Assembly: GCA_025201805.1 (NCBI GenBank)
Contig: MU619244.1
Location: forward strand, 7,729-71,728
DNA: 64,000 bases
From: Parasitella parasitica
Lineage: Eukaryota > Mucoromycota > Mucoromycetes > Mucorales > Mucoraceae
Reading direction: 5' to 3'
The notes below the pieces were generated by a model. It worked only from the letters and a program-made list of their open reading frames with translations. It was not told where the DNA came from and did no database searches. This document shows, in pieces, positions 45,665 to 57,988 of this stretch (positions within the stretch are counted from its first letter, which is position 1; each line of letters begins with the position of its first letter). The position numbers were made by a program, and so were the translations under genes.

Positions 45665-48148
45665 TTGCTGTTGCTGTTGCTGTCTTTCATCTAACATGAT
45701 GCTAGAGGATTCAGTCGTAGTCAGTGAGGTGTTGCTTCGACTGGAGCTAAGAGATGTAGTAGGCTGAAGAGCGGCAGTAGTAGCGTTTGTCGCAGTCTGG
45801 ACATCAGGCATATCAAAATCAAGATCGAGCATTGGGCTCAGTGTGCTGCAGCGGCTACTATGATGACTACTATTGTTACTGGCACTACCATTAGCAGAGA
45901 TGTTTGTAGACCAGCCAGAAGAACGAGAACCATCAAAGGAATAGCGAGTATCGTTATGTTGTTGGTTATGACCGAGCACTTGTTGGTGGTGCTGGTTCTG
46001 TTGCTGTCTGCCATAGTTGTTGAACATAAAGTTGCGCTGGTAGTCATCAGGGGATGAAGAGTCATCATCGTTGTTGTTGTTGTCACCACCACTCAAGGAA
46101 GAGATATGGTCGTATTGCTGGATTTCATGCTCAAGACGATGATGCTGGGCGAGATAATCAGCCCCAGGGAATTGTTTTCCACAGACTGTGCAAAGAAACG
46201 TGTGTAACGATTGCATATGGCGCTCAAGGTGTTCAGGTCTCTTGAACAAATGTCTGCAGTCAGACACGGGGCAGTAGAAGTCTTGCTGTTGCTGATGGGC
46301 AACGGAGACACCAGCTTGACGCCAACTTTGGGAGCGGTTTGTTATGAGCATAGGCGGAGGAGTCGAAATGATTTGGTTAGCGGCGAATCCAGCCTTGGCA
46401 GCTGCCATAGCCAACCTGCTACTATTGCTATTTACCATTTTGGAAGAGCCAGCCAAGTTGTTGTTGTTGGCAGGAGTAGGAAGATGGCATTTGTCATGAC
46501 GACGACCAACACGATCAGGGCCACCTGCATGGCCATATAAGAGGTGTTGCGGATTCAGGTTCGATGTCGAGACTGATGCAGCACGACGTCTGCGCTGCTT
46601 GTACGTTGGAGAGCCCTCAAAGATGTTCAAGTTGCCAAAAATGGTCTTGGTCTTTTTCATAGCATTTGAATCAAGTGATTTTGATGGCAGCACCATATTG
46701 TTGTTGTGCTGCAAAATGCTGCTGCTCGTGCTAGTGCTATGACTCGTGTTGGACAAAGAGGGCGTGATTTCCAATTGATTAACACCGTTGGAAATGGGGT
46801 CCATCATGTAGTCATGTTGCGACTGCATATGGTGATACTTGATCAATGGGGACGATAAGTTGGATGATTTCAACGACATGTCTACAGTGGGAATTGTTGC
46901 GGCACTATTGCTCGAGTCATCGCGAAACAAGAAATCGTCGGCGGTCGCAGTTGTGGTGGGCGATGATAGCATGGACGAACAATTGCTTGAAATACGACGA
47001 CTGCTGCCGTGAGGGCGACGAGTTGGTGTAATGTTGGTAGAGATCGAATTGCTATGGAAATAGGAGCCATGGCTTAAGCGATGAGACTTTTGCTGTTGCT
47101 GGAACAACAGTAATTGCTGCTTCTGGCCAATGTTTGCAGGAACAGAGTTGACACGCGATCTTTTAGTCTGAGAAGCAGCACGTTCGAGTCTTGATTGAGA
47201 GACGGACCATGTTGTATGGCCCACAGCTGAATTGGGTGTGGGCGAAGTCGGCCATGGCTGGTCAGCTTCCAAGAAATTAGAGTGATCGGTGACTAATTTG
47301 CAAGGAGGATTAGTCATGAGTGGCAATTAATAGTTACGAGTTACAATCTTACTCTGATGGATCGAATTCAGAGACAGGCTGCTGTTTGGTACAGGCGCAT
47401 TTGGAGTTGAATTGGAAGCAGATACAATTTCCTCTTCAATGGCGTGAGCAGTAGCAGCGGCAGATTGGGAGATACTTTTTCTCAGCTGATCGAACAACTC
47501 CTGCGTAGAATCAAGAGATAATGACGATGCAGGTTCAGCGACGGCTTGGGTTGTTGGTTCCATACCCATTTTTTCACGCTTGAGATCACGTTCAAGAGCA
47601 TCGAGGAAGAGGCGATCATGAGGCACAGAAAACCAAAAGAAGACCTTTTGCTTTTTTTGTGTGCGGATGCAGTTGTTCTTATACAACATATCCAACAAGT
47701 CAGACTTGGGTTCTTCAAGTCTAGCATCATGTCCAGGTTTCAAGTTGCGCAAATCAGAAAATATGCCTTCTTCGAATTTCTTAGCATTTGTAACTGGTCT
47801 ACCAAACGCATGGAAGCGAAATGTTAACGAGCGTACAATGTCTGTACCTGTAATAAAGAACAAACTGTCCCATAATACACAAGATATACTTTCTCCACCG
47901 CTGCTTCCTCCACCTTCTCCTGAAGGTAAAGTGAATCGCTTCAAAGCCTTATTCGGCTCCCATTGCTGAGTTGCTGTATGAAGAAAATATTTCATCTTGT
48001 CAATTTGATCTAATCGAGCAACTGTGTTACTGTCAGTTGGTAGCGGCATGCCATAAGTTGTTGATGAAGACGCGACAGATGAATTGTGCTTCTCTTCCAT
48101 ATGTTTTTTGGTGTAAGTATGAGTTTTAGTCATACTAGATTGTTGCAT
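45062..48148 (-). CDS. STE12: STE12 homologue (STE homeodomain plus C2H2)
   Basis: Transcription factor at the end of the mating/filamentation MAPK cascade. The model complement(45062..47292, 47353..48148) gives 1008 aa. The STE-like homeodomain is near residues 45-195: DQIDKMKYFLHTATQQWEPN, FTLPSGEGG, SCVLWDSLFFITGTDIVRSL, NAKKFEEGIFSDLRNLKPGH and KKQKVFFWFSVPHDRLFLDA. Two C2H2 fingers follow near residues 600-655: YCPVSDCRHLFKRPEHLERH and FLCTVCGKQFPGADYLAQHH. This is the filamentous-fungal architecture; budding yeast Ste12 lacks the fingers. Low-complexity regions rich in Ser, Asn and Gln fill the rest, including poly-Q encoded near 45290-45340 and 45623-45683. It is longer than most STE12 proteins because of these tracts. 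Confidence 0.93.
45285..45683 (-). repeat. two CAG/CAA poly-glutamine tracts in STE12
   Basis: Tract 1 (about 45285-45336) and tract 2 (about 45623-45683) each encode around 14-20 Gln near the C-terminus. CAG and CAA are mixed, as expected for selected poly-Q rather than pure slippage. Both are likely length-variable. Confidence 0.85.
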
Positions 48149-49775
48149 TGATTTTTTTTTCTTTTTTTTTTTGTGGGAGGTTTTTTATAGGTTATATAAT
48201 AAGAAAGGAGTAAAAGATGTCGAGCTTTTTTCTTTGTAATAGAGATATATCTTTACAGTATAATAATATAATACAGATAAATATAATATATGAGATATGA
48301 AAAAAAAAAAGGCCGAATTGATAATTAATACACAAGATTTGAGAAATGAAAGAGAAAGAAAAAGAAAAAGAAAGACGAAGGTATAAATCAAAGAAGAAGA
48401 AGAAAAAAAAAAAAAAGAGAAAAAGAAGGGGGGGGTAAGTTATTGATGGGATTGAAGGCAAATGTACAAAGAAAGAAATTTATGTATACGGGGTTGGCGA
48501 AATGCTGTTATGTTGCTGATTGATGTACCTTTATTTTTGGCAATATGCTGATTCCAATGGCTTCTTTTTTCCTTTTTTTTTTTTTTTTTCAAATTATATA
48601 TGTATATATTATCATCACCTCAACAACAACAAAAAACAAGGTTAGAAGGAAAAAAAATAATTACATGCACCTTTAAAATAAACAAATCTGCTAGTACACG
48701 CATTGATTTAAAATATCATCAACGATGATTGTAACCAATCAGTGTATAATTAAGGAGTAACAACAACATTCAAATTAGTTGATATTCACTTTAAGCGTAA
48801 ATTACAATATCTCTCTCTCTTTTTCCCTGTTTCTCCTTACAATGTGGCAATAAATATATATTTATACACGACCGGCATTCTAAAATGGTGGTTTGTGTAT
48901 TATGCATTCAACCATATACTTACTTTTGTATCACGTGGACCTAGTATCCTTGTATAATGATGTATTGTACATACTTTTATCATTCAACATTTCTTAGCTT
49001 TATTTTTTTCCCTCTCAATCAAATATAGAACGCCCTGCATCTGTATGTATGATGCATCTTAAGAAGAAAAAATCTTGCTTGATGCTGCTTCTGATGGTGA
49101 TGTTGTTGTTGTGATGTAAAAAAAAATTGGGGCAATCACCACCACTGTATTAAGGGGACCATAGTACACTCTAATTCTCGACATTCCGGAAGCGTTTCCG
49201 AATTAATTTTCTATTGTTCAATAAACACACGATACAAGATCTTGATCTTTCTGTCTTTTTTTGTCTCCATGGATACCAAAATTCGGCTATTGAATGTCAA
49301 AATCCTCCCTTAAAATTACCATGGCAACAGACATTTTTTATATATTCACTATACTAAACCCGCTTTGAAAATGTAGAATATGCCCATCTCACTGAATTAG
49401 CAAAAAGATTTGTTGCTATAACACCTAAAAAAAAAACTTTAGAAAAAAAAAAAAGCTTGCAGCGAGAATGAACGATTATCATCTTTAGCCATTGACTTGT
49501 CCAAAACAAAAGGGTTCTGTGGAAAAAAAAACATGCGGAAAGTTTTCCCCTGAGATTCCTTCTGAGTTAGACCAAAGTTAACCCCTTTATATGAATGAAT
49601 TTTTAGTTCAAGTTGGGTAGATTGCAGCAGAAAACTTGAACCTTTCTCCTTTGAACTCCTCTCGTCAACATCCAATCTCTCCTCTTTTTCCTTTATTATT
49701 TTTGTTTGCCTTTTTTTATTATTATTTTCTTCTCTTTCATCTTCCTTGTCTCTTGATCAATACATATAAACATAC
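48149..49775. promoter_or_regulatory. 1.6-kb divergent region between STE12 and the PAK kinase
   Basis: Purine/pyrimidine-rich tracts (A/G run near 48300-48430; CT run near 48812-48832; A runs near 49430-49455) and no ORF with support. The spurious ORF at 49439-49675 starts in an A-run. Two sequences close to TGAAAC-type pheromone-response elements could exist by chance; none is asserted. Confidence 0.35.
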
Positions 49776-52369
49776 ATGGCGGAGATAAAAAAGGACGGCC
49801 ATCTCCAGGTTAAAGAAGATGGATTGAGGGCTTGGATTTGGTCCAAACGATATGTAGTTTTACGTGAACAGACAATTACATTTCATCGCAATGAAGTATG
49901 AAAATACATACCTACAATAATTTACATTCTAATTTTATTTTGCATTAGCAAACGGGCCAATGCGTAGCACTCGTTTTTCTGAAAGAAATCACTGCTGTGG
50001 CACGTTCGGAATTGAAATCACATTGCTTTGAATTGTGCACCAAAGCAAAGTCTTATTATCTTGCATGTCGCAGTGACGAAGAATTGTATTCGTGGATGGA
50101 TGAGATATACAACGTGAGTCCTTGAACTTTATTATGCAATACCCTTGATTTAACTCATCTATTATAAAAGAGATCGCCATTAGGCGCATCAGGTCCCACA
50201 AATTTTGTTCACAAGGTTCATGTGGGGTTTGACCCTATCACCGGAGCATTTACTGTAAGTGTATAATTGAAAAGTGTAACGAGATCAAATGGGAATTAGG
50301 ACGTTATGTTTATATTCATACTTGAGATAGGGTTTGCCTGACCAATGGAATGCATTATTGAAAGGATCGAAAATTACGCCTGAAGATGCTGCCAAGAATC
50401 CGCAAGCAGTATTAGAAGCACTTGAATTTTACACTGAACAAAGTCGCCGAGAAAAGAGTGGATACGAAGCCAGTGACAATAATACCACTAGCACCAATGA
50501 CAGCAGCAATGGGCATAGAAAAAACTGGGAAGATGAAAAGAAAATGTCAAATCCAAAAGCTAGTCGATCCACACCTGCACCACGACATATTCGTGAAGCT
50601 CCTGCTAGACCAACGAATAAAGCCACAGCAATGGCGGCCCGGCAAAAAGAGTATGAACTACCTAAAGTTGACATGAACCATATCAAATCAATGGATAAAG
50701 ACGTTCTGGTAATGATGGAGAAGCTGAAGTTACAGCAACAGAGCATGAAGGAGAAGCAAATGTTTGTAGACGAATTAGCCAAGAGCAACAGTGAGAGCAG
50801 ATCGTTGAAGTTATCAAAGGAGGTCAGACCTATAATGAACAATACGCCAGCATCGCCCACGCCTACTACATTAAGTGGCTCACTACCCCGTAAAAACACA
50901 TCTCGTAGCAGCATGACTAAACGTCATCCAGACACTGGTGGTAGTGCAAGATATGCAGCACCATCTGATCGTAGCACAAAATTTGAGAGAGAAAAAGAGA
51001 GGCTCAAGGAGGCAGCAGCTGCACTGGATCGTGATAAAAATCTAATGAAGCGTACTCGAGACATTGAATCCACCAGAGACAAGTTGACCTTACCGCTGGT
51101 GCCACCACCCCCCTCCTCAGCAACCTTGCTGTATCCAAATGACCCGAACAACAGATCTTCCATATCACCCAATCCGCAACCGCGGATATCTACCCCTGTA
51201 CCTTCTTCCAATAATAAGAGCACAACATCCACTGATAAAAAATCAACTGATGCAGCAACCAAAAAGCAAGATCAAAGGATAAGCACCATGAGTGATCATC
51301 AAATCATGGAGAGATTGAGATCTGTCGTCACCAGTGGAGATCCCAACTTGATATACAAACGCACCAAGAGAATCGGACAAGGAGCATCGGGATCCGTTTA
51401 CTTGGCAAACCATCTGACAACCAATGCAAAGGTAGCTGTCAAGCAGATGGATTTGTCTAAGCAATCTCGGCTGGATTTGATTGTCAATGAGATTATGATT
51501 ATGAAGGAGTCCCACCACGATAACATTGTCAATTTCTTGGATTCCTTTTTAGTGCGCGGTGACTTATGGGTTGTGATGGAATACATGGAAGGAGGTGCGT
51601 TGACAGACGTAATTGAGCATAACACAATGACGGAGCAGCAAATAGCTACAGTCTGTTACGAGGTATGGAAGTTTGTTTCGTTGTGTGTGCGTGTTTATAC
51701 ATAATTGACAAATATACATATATGTGTATGTAGACAGCAAAAGGATTAGATCATTTGCATTCTCAAAATATCATACATCGAGATATCAAGTCTGATAACG
51801 TGCTACTCAATTTTGCTGGCCAGGTTAAGATTAGCGATTTTGGATATTGCGCCAAATTAACAGATCAACGAAACAAGAGAGCAACCATGGTTGGCACGCC
51901 GTACTGGGTAAATACATCGCTTTTTTTTTGTGTGCGTGTGTGTCTACAACTTGTTTATTCTAACATGGCATCGAAAGATGGCACCCGAAATTGTCAAGCA
52001 AAAAGAATACGGTGCAAAAGTTGATATTTGGTCATTAGGCATCATGGCAATTGAAATGATAGAGAACGAGCCGCCTTATCTTGACGAAGAGCCTCTGAAG
52101 GCACTATATTTGATCGCCACAAATGGTACTCCATCTCTCAAGAATCCAGACAAACTATCCAAAGAATTAAAGAGCTATCTTGCGGTTTGTTTATGTGTGG
52201 ATGTAAAATCTCGGGCTACAGCTGCTGAATTATTAGATGTAAGCGCCTTTTNNNNNNNNNNTATCGTGAGGTTTTCTAACTCTTTGTGAACATATAGCAT
52301 GATTTCATTAAAAAAGCTGGTCCAATTGATATTCTGTTGCCTTCACTTTTGAAGTTTAAAAAAAAATAA
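49776..52369 (+). CDS. p21-activated kinase with PH, CRIB and kinase domains (Cla4-type)
   Basis: Cdc42-activated STE20-family kinase controlling polarity and MAPK signalling. Exons 49776..49895, 49949..50113, 50171..50254, 50331..51662, 51734..51907, 51978..52238 and 52298..52369 all join in phase, giving 735 aa. The PH domain is residues 1-95 ([20 protein letters not shown] then [19 protein letters not shown]). The CRIB motif is near 105-115: [16 protein letters not shown]. The kinase spans about 475-725: [41 protein letters not shown], activation loop [17 protein letters not shown] plus CRIB marks the Cla4 branch rather than Ste20. The middle is disordered and Pro/Ser-rich. A 10-N gap (52252-52261) lies in the last intron. 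Confidence 0.92.
52252..52261. other. assembly gap (10 N) in the last PAK intron
   Basis: The gap lies between a GTAAGC donor (52239) and the acceptor before [11 protein letters not shown], so the coding sequence is unaffected. Confidence 0.97.
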
Positions 52370-52854
52370 ACTTTCTAGCTCTTGTTCATGTGTCTATAAA
52401 AAAATCATACGTTTTTATTCTCTGTCTTTCTCTTTCTCTCTCTCTCTCCTTAAGCAGTGTTACACGTTCTCGGTAAATCATTATATGATAATGTTGTATC
52501 ACGCAGCTTTGTTCGGCTTTATCAATTTTTGGGATTTTCAAATTACTAAAATCAACCGCCCCATGTACTACCCACATTGTTTTCATTTAATATTTTCTTT
52601 ATTAATTGATTTGCTATAATTGTAGTAGTTGTTTAGTGACAAAATAAACAAGAAGATAAAGTCTTTTCTTATATGCTTGTACCATACTTCTGTTTCTTTT
52701 GATGGACACAAGAGTATTCGGATGCTTTACTTTTGATTCAGGAACCAAACATTTGTGCTCCACAACGATAGATCGATAATATTTTTCAATTGAAAAGATT
52801 GTGTTTAAGCCAACAATCTAAATAATCATTCGTTTAAAATGTTCGTACATGACC

Positions 52855-52963
52855 TACAGTATTTCTACTTTGAATTCAGGCAATGCTGGTTTTTTCTAAA
52901 TGAATCAAAAATCAATTTTTAGAAAAAAATCAATATGGTCTGAATTCAAAGTTGAAATACGGA
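52855..52963. repeat. foldback / MITE-like imperfect inverted repeat
   Basis: Two arms of about 46 bases (52855-52900 and 52916-52963) are reverse complements with roughly 38 of 45 matches. The shared core is ACTTTGAATTCAG ... TTTTTTCTAAA, and a short AT-rich loop separates the arms. It lies in the 3' intergenic space of two convergent genes. No transposase is present; the outer end begins near TACAGTATTTC, reminiscent of Tc1/mariner ends, but a flanking duplication is not clear. Confidence 0.75.
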
Positions 52964-53290
52964 AATTACCCCCCCCATCAACTTGCTACTGAATTGAATC
53001 AAGCTCATTGGATTGCATAAAATACAACGTTGCATAAAAGACATTCGTTTTTATTCATTGAATAGAAAGATACATACAGCATAAACGGTTACATGGGAAA
53101 GACATAAATTTTGATGTATAAACGGATAAGGACATAGTTAGTTGAATGGTGTAGTGCGATAAATACATATAACATAAAACGGAAATAACTAAAACGAGAT
53201 CAAAAACCGTTTTAAAATCCAAGATCAAGATAAAAGAGCTGAAAAAGAATGAAACGTGTATTACACATGTATGCATACAAGCTGAAAGCA

Positions 53291-54685
53291 CTAGTTTAAC
53301 GCTTGATATTTGTGCTCCCCCTTGGATTTATTTCGCCTCATTTTCACGCTAGTCCCACCATTCAGTGCGATATCCTGTTTCCATGCTTCTGCACATTTAG
53401 GATCCACTTTCCAGTGACGCTTAAGAGCATCGCTTCGTGCAAATCTTTTAAGACAAAAGTGACATCCATGAGGCTTTAGACCAGTGTGTTGTAATTCATG
53501 TCGTTTCAAATCATGAAAACGAGCAAATGTCCAATGGCAAGGTTTGTACGTGCAGACATGAGGCCTTTCCTGAGTATGTGTTTTCATGTGTGATTTAAGG
53601 TTGTATGGCCGCAAGAATTTTTTGTAGCAGCCGGGTTCTGAGCAAGGAAAGCTAGCTTGGGTATTGTTGGTTTGTTTGTGTTCTATGCCATTCATGTTAT
53701 TGTTGCTGCTACTACTGCTGGCGCCGCTGCTGTTACCATAAGAGTCTGATGTCGATGATGTTGATGTTGATGATGATACACATGCATCATCCTCTTTTGC
53801 AATTATTGTTGTCATCAAATGATTGTTTTGTTGGTGGTGCGAATTGCACTTGATTTCACACAGCTTTCCAAGTTTGGCACTATTATCCGTTGGATTGGTA
53901 TCATGTCTAGAGTGGCCAACATAATAAGAATAGAGCTGTTGATTGTTATAAAGCGTATTCATTGGAAATGCTGGTACAGACGGATAGCTGGTTGATGCCT
54001 GATTATTAATGTATGTAGCTTGTTGATTTGTGTAATCATGTCGATATGAAACATATATGCTGTTGTTACTAGTGCTGTTACTGTCACTGGGTATCATTCC
54101 ATTTGGAACTCTCGTATAGTACATGTTTGACGAAGCTGCACTTGCAGAATAATCAAGGCCATTAGTGGTATGAGCATTCATGTCATAATTAACTGCCGCC
54201 ATTGATCCATGGTTATTACTATGACTATTATTGTTGTATTGAAATAACAGCTTTTCATGATGTGCTTGTGTTTCAGGTTGAAATAGAGGCATCACCATAG
54301 GCTGTTGATAAGCTGACTGGTGTTGTGATGCTGACGTTACAGCAGTGGCACTACCGTTGTTTTTTCCAAACACCATAGGATCAATCAATGCTACATGATG
54401 GGATGGCGAAGAAAAAGAAGGGGCACAAGAACTCTGTATGTGATTATCATCCTGGTTGTTCATTGGAGTTGAGCATGGCGAATAGCTATCTGCTCTAGAG
54501 AGACCAGATGAAGATGGCGATATCCCAGCCTGTTGCTGCTGATATTGAAACCAGCGCTCGGTTGGATTTTGGGTCATGTCAACTTCAGTCTGATTGGGGG
54601 GGTAGTAAACTTGTGCAGCAGACATGGTATTAGCATAAGAAGATTTGACAGAATCATTTTTGCAATGATTTTCCAAATTGTTCAT
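53291..54685 (-). CDS. C2H2 zinc-finger transcription factor, CRZ1-like fingers
   Basis: 464-aa single-exon regulator. The first about 340 residues are Ser/Asn/Gln/Tyr-rich. The C-terminus holds three fingers: [20 protein letters not shown](H..H), [20 protein letters not shown](H..H) and [20 protein letters not shown] with a Cys as last ligand (KVDPKC). The series [17 protein letters not shown] followed by [10 protein letters not shown] resembles the calcineurin-responsive CRZ1/Prz1 family. No clear PxIxIT docking motif was pinned down, so calcineurin control is only a hypothesis. The alternative is another member of the large Mucorales C2H2 set. Confidence 0.8.
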   Translation of the reverse strand: MNNLENHCKNDSVKSSYANTMSAAQVYYPPNQTEVDMTQNPTERWFQYQQQQAGISPSSSGLSRADSYSPCSTPMNNQDDNHIQSSCAPSFSSPSHHVALIDPMVFGKNNGSATAVTSASQHQSAYQQPMVMPLFQPETQAHHEKLLFQYNNNSHSNNHGSMAAVNYDMNAHTTNGLDYSASAASSNMYYTRVPNGMIPSDSNSTSNNSIYVSYRHDYTNQQATYINNQASTSYPSVPAFPMNTLYNNQQLYSYYVGHSRHDTNPTDNSAKLGKLCEIKCNSHHQQNNHLMTTIIAKEDDACVSSSTSTSSTSDSYGNSSGASSSSSNNNMNGIEHKQTNNTQASFPCSEPGCYKKFLRPYNLKSHMKTHTQERPHVCTYKPCHWTFARFHDLKRHELQHTGLKPHGCHFCLKRFARSDALKRHWKVDPKCAEAWKQDIALNGGTSVKMRRNKSKGEHKYQALN

Positions 54686-56090
54686 ATTAATATGGCAGCG
54701 TATAGATTTTTTAAATTAAAGATATAGCAAAGAAGAGAGAAGAAAGAGAAAAGAGATACATGAGCCCATCTTTTCTGATTTATATATCCAACCTGGTGGA
54801 GAGAAAACTATTACTAAATGGAGAACAGGTGTGGAATCCCGGTGGTGGCCCTCTTTAAGATTTACAGCTTTTTTTGGACATTTGTCGCCGGCGTTTCCTA
54901 AACCATATTACCTTGATTTCTCTCCTCCCTTCTCACGTGTATGTAATCTGGTGGAGAAAATATGCAGACACTTTTTGTGTGCCTTCTTCAAAGCTGCGGC
55001 AGAAGAGGGGTTTACAAGGTATGTCTATATGCACATATTTATAGCAATCCGTAACAAGGAAATCACAAGAGAATTGAAAAAGCAAGGGATGATGTTCTCC
55101 ATAGCTGTGAAAGAATGAACTACACGATACATGTCCGTCATATATAGTAATATTTGACAACAATTTATACAGAGCATTGAGCTTGATGAATAATCTACCA
55201 TACTATGTCCAATAGAAATGGCATAAACGCCGTAGTTGTACAATACATGCTCATAAAGTTTGAATTTTTGTGCATACATGGAGGAATCTAATTGTATGTA
55301 GTTTGGTCAATGCTCAATCGAAGACTATATCTCGCACTGGTAAAATGTAAGTGGGGCTTTGTTTGTCGCACTGATTTGAAATGATAAACAACAAATGAGC
55401 GCCTCGATGAGCGCTTTCTTTGTTATCCTAGGAAAAAGTTCCAAGCGATGCAAATAACATGTACAAGAATTACAATTATATAAAATTTGATGCAAGACGC
55501 ACATTGTCATATACAGCCTGCGAGTAGCGTCCGTATATTCTGCGGATACATGCTTATTACTATCTAAATCATTAAAGAGGATAAAGGACTATCTACAGTC
55601 AGTTGCATATTGGCGTTTGTTGGTCCAAACGTCTCGATACATACTAGTAGATGTTTGATATTTTCACATGCACTACTACCATGTTGAGCACTTGTTGACA
55701 TAACCCCTCCCCCCACCCTTCCCTCTTTCTCTCAATTGTGCTAGATTTTGTTTCTTATCTGAATGAATAAAGCGGTAAACACACGTGCAAGCGCTCTCTC
55801 GACTAGACCTTACTCGGACAAGGCTCCAGGTGTGATGAATTGGTTAAACCGCTTCAAGTCCAAGATAAACATCACATACTTATTACAGCATTTTCTATAC
55901 CTATAAAAAGTTTCCGATAAAGAAGTCTGGAACGATACGTGCAATCGCTGAGAAAATGGTCCATGATAACCAGTTGGATATGTAGGCATTTACAGTTTTA
56001 ACAAACGAGTCTCAGGCGGTCACATACATGAAAAAAGCTGCTTGTTAAAGGCTTTGTTCTTTTGCTTTTACAATACAATTGAAATTAAGG
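54686..56090. other. intergenic region, no supported gene
   Basis: ORFs at 54831-55118 and 54933-55279 overlap and look like chance. A 48-codon ORF at 55762 (TRASALSTRPYSDKAPGVMN) has a mitochondrial-presequence look, but no continuation could be found by splicing. C-rich tracts occur near 55708-55720. Confidence 0.4.
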
Positions 56091-57820
56091 ATGGAATCTC
56101 AGCAAGCTGCCATTGAGAAGCTTAAAAAAATCACAAAAGGTGTGCATTTTGGTCATGCGAATGCTTTGTACATGGTACTCATCTTGGTGTTTAGAGCTCA
56201 CTTGTTCAATTTGCACATACATAATGGATGATCCAAATGCTTTGCATTGCGGTAATTTTGAACCATGGCAATGACCTAACCAATTTATACTAAAAATACT
56301 TTTTGCAGGTCATTCATTTTGTGGCATTTGTATTCATGAATGGCTGGAAAATTCTAAAACATGCCCCCTATGCCGCGTTCCTATTGTTCGACAGCCAGTA
56401 CATGTAACTGCTCTGCAAGAATTAGGCAAGTACTCGTCGAGCTTCACAGCAATGTTCTGATGATAACGCGGCAATATTTAGCTGATTTAATACGTTCTAC
56501 ACCGTCGACAAGAAAAAGACTCATTCGTGAAAATTGGGTCAGTTTATTCCCTTTACAAAACAATATCACCTACATTATAGATCAGGATGAAGATGGCATA
56601 GTGTAAGTGCTTGGCCATCCAACATTGTGATACTGCTTGACGTCTTTTTTTAATTTGTCAGCCATCGATGTTCACAATGCTCTTGGGAGCTTACCGAAGA
56701 AAACTACTGCGTTCGCTGCGAAATACAATACAGCGGTGCCCTGCCCATTCGAGACAACCACCAGGGTGGTGGGTCTGACATCGATTCTGATATGGATGAG
56801 CCAGAATCCAACCTGGAGGGCTTTGTAGTCAGCGATGATGAAGTCGAATATGATTCGGACCAATTCAGCAGTGATGTAAGACCTCATCGTGCTAGCAGAA
56901 GCATTGCTAACGACGATTCAGAGTGCGAGTTGATAACAGAAACCCGCTCTGCAGCATACAGCCTGAACTCACAAGATGCTATTGAGATTAGTGATGGTAA
57001 GCCTTGTATGTGGGAATAGTAGATTAAGACTTTTTAAGACTTGTTTATCTTGTGTGTAGAGGATGATACCCCGTTTGGATCAAGGTCGAGTCGTAAACGT
57101 AGAATTCAGTACATTAGTGATGATGAAACTGATGACGGCCAAGCGCTAGTAGAGAGTGAAATGCAGTCTTCAAATGGCGAAGAGAATAGCGAAAACGATG
57201 GTGGCAGAGTCGACAGTGACGAAGAAAGTAGTTATAGAAATATTTACGACACCGACAACGAGATAGCAGGCAACGAAGATGAAAATGGCATAACGCGTAA
57301 AGCGCAAAAAGTAAATCCAACAGCCAGTAGATACACTTTTGATCCGTACAATATGTCAGAGATGGAAAGCAACGAGGAGAATGAAGATGAAGACTTTCCA
57401 GACGACCCATTTTCAAGGCCCTCCTCACATCGATTCATAGATGATTACGCTGTCGAGGACAGCGAAGAGGAGGAAGATAAGCCAAAAAAAGTTGATCCAA
57501 TAACCGATAATATCAATCGAGCCAGACGCCAAATGGAATCGAGCAATACAGACAAATACAAGACGCTAGATACAGACAGTGATAGCAGTGTCAGTGATGA
57601 CAGCGAAGCTCCTGATTACGACTTTATGAGCTCGCCGCTGAAATCGAACCGGCCCTCTCCTATACCGGTAAAAGCAGCGTCTGCGCAAACAGGAGGCGAG
57701 GCTTCAGCAACGAATACATTGAAAGTTGATAAAAGTAAAAAGAAGGCCAAAAAAAAAACAAAAAAAAACAAGAAAAGCAAGTCGAAAAGAGACAAAAAGA
57801 AGCATAAAGCTCATGAATAA
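56091..57820 (+). CDS. RING-finger protein with long acidic/basic disordered tail
   Basis: Probable E3 ubiquitin ligase. Six exons, 56091..56139, 56195..56251, 56309..56425, 56482..56602, 56662..56996 and 57060..57820, give 479 aa. The RING (about residues 17-60) is split by an intron: [20 protein letters not shown] then [20 protein letters not shown] and RVP. A second small Cys pair cluster follows ([20 protein letters not shown]). The C-terminal 300 residues are dominated by Asp/Glu/Ser and end with a Lys-rich tail, suggesting a nuclear or chromatin-associated protein. Intron 3 uses a GC donor (G|GCAAGT at 56426) and is the only way to join VTALQEL to ADLIRST in phase. No specific ortholog is recognised. 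Confidence 0.78.
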
Positions 57821-57988
57821 CATATCCTAATAAAGTTAAGAAGCCATTGTAGAATATTAGAGGCAATCTTCAACCTAATCAGCCACTACTGAGGCCATAT
57901 ATTTCTTTTAAATTGCGGACAAAACAAATGGGTGACCACATGCGCATTTTTTTTTTACTACCTTGTACTTCAAGTAAAATTCAAATCA

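Noticed and set aside
49439-49675. Minus-strand ORF upstream of the PAK gene
   Set aside because: It begins and ends in A-runs and lies in the promoter/5' leader of a well-supported gene.
54831-55118. 95-codon ORF downstream of the C2H2 promoter
   Set aside because: It overlaps other chance ORFs on the opposite strand and lies in a promoter-type region.
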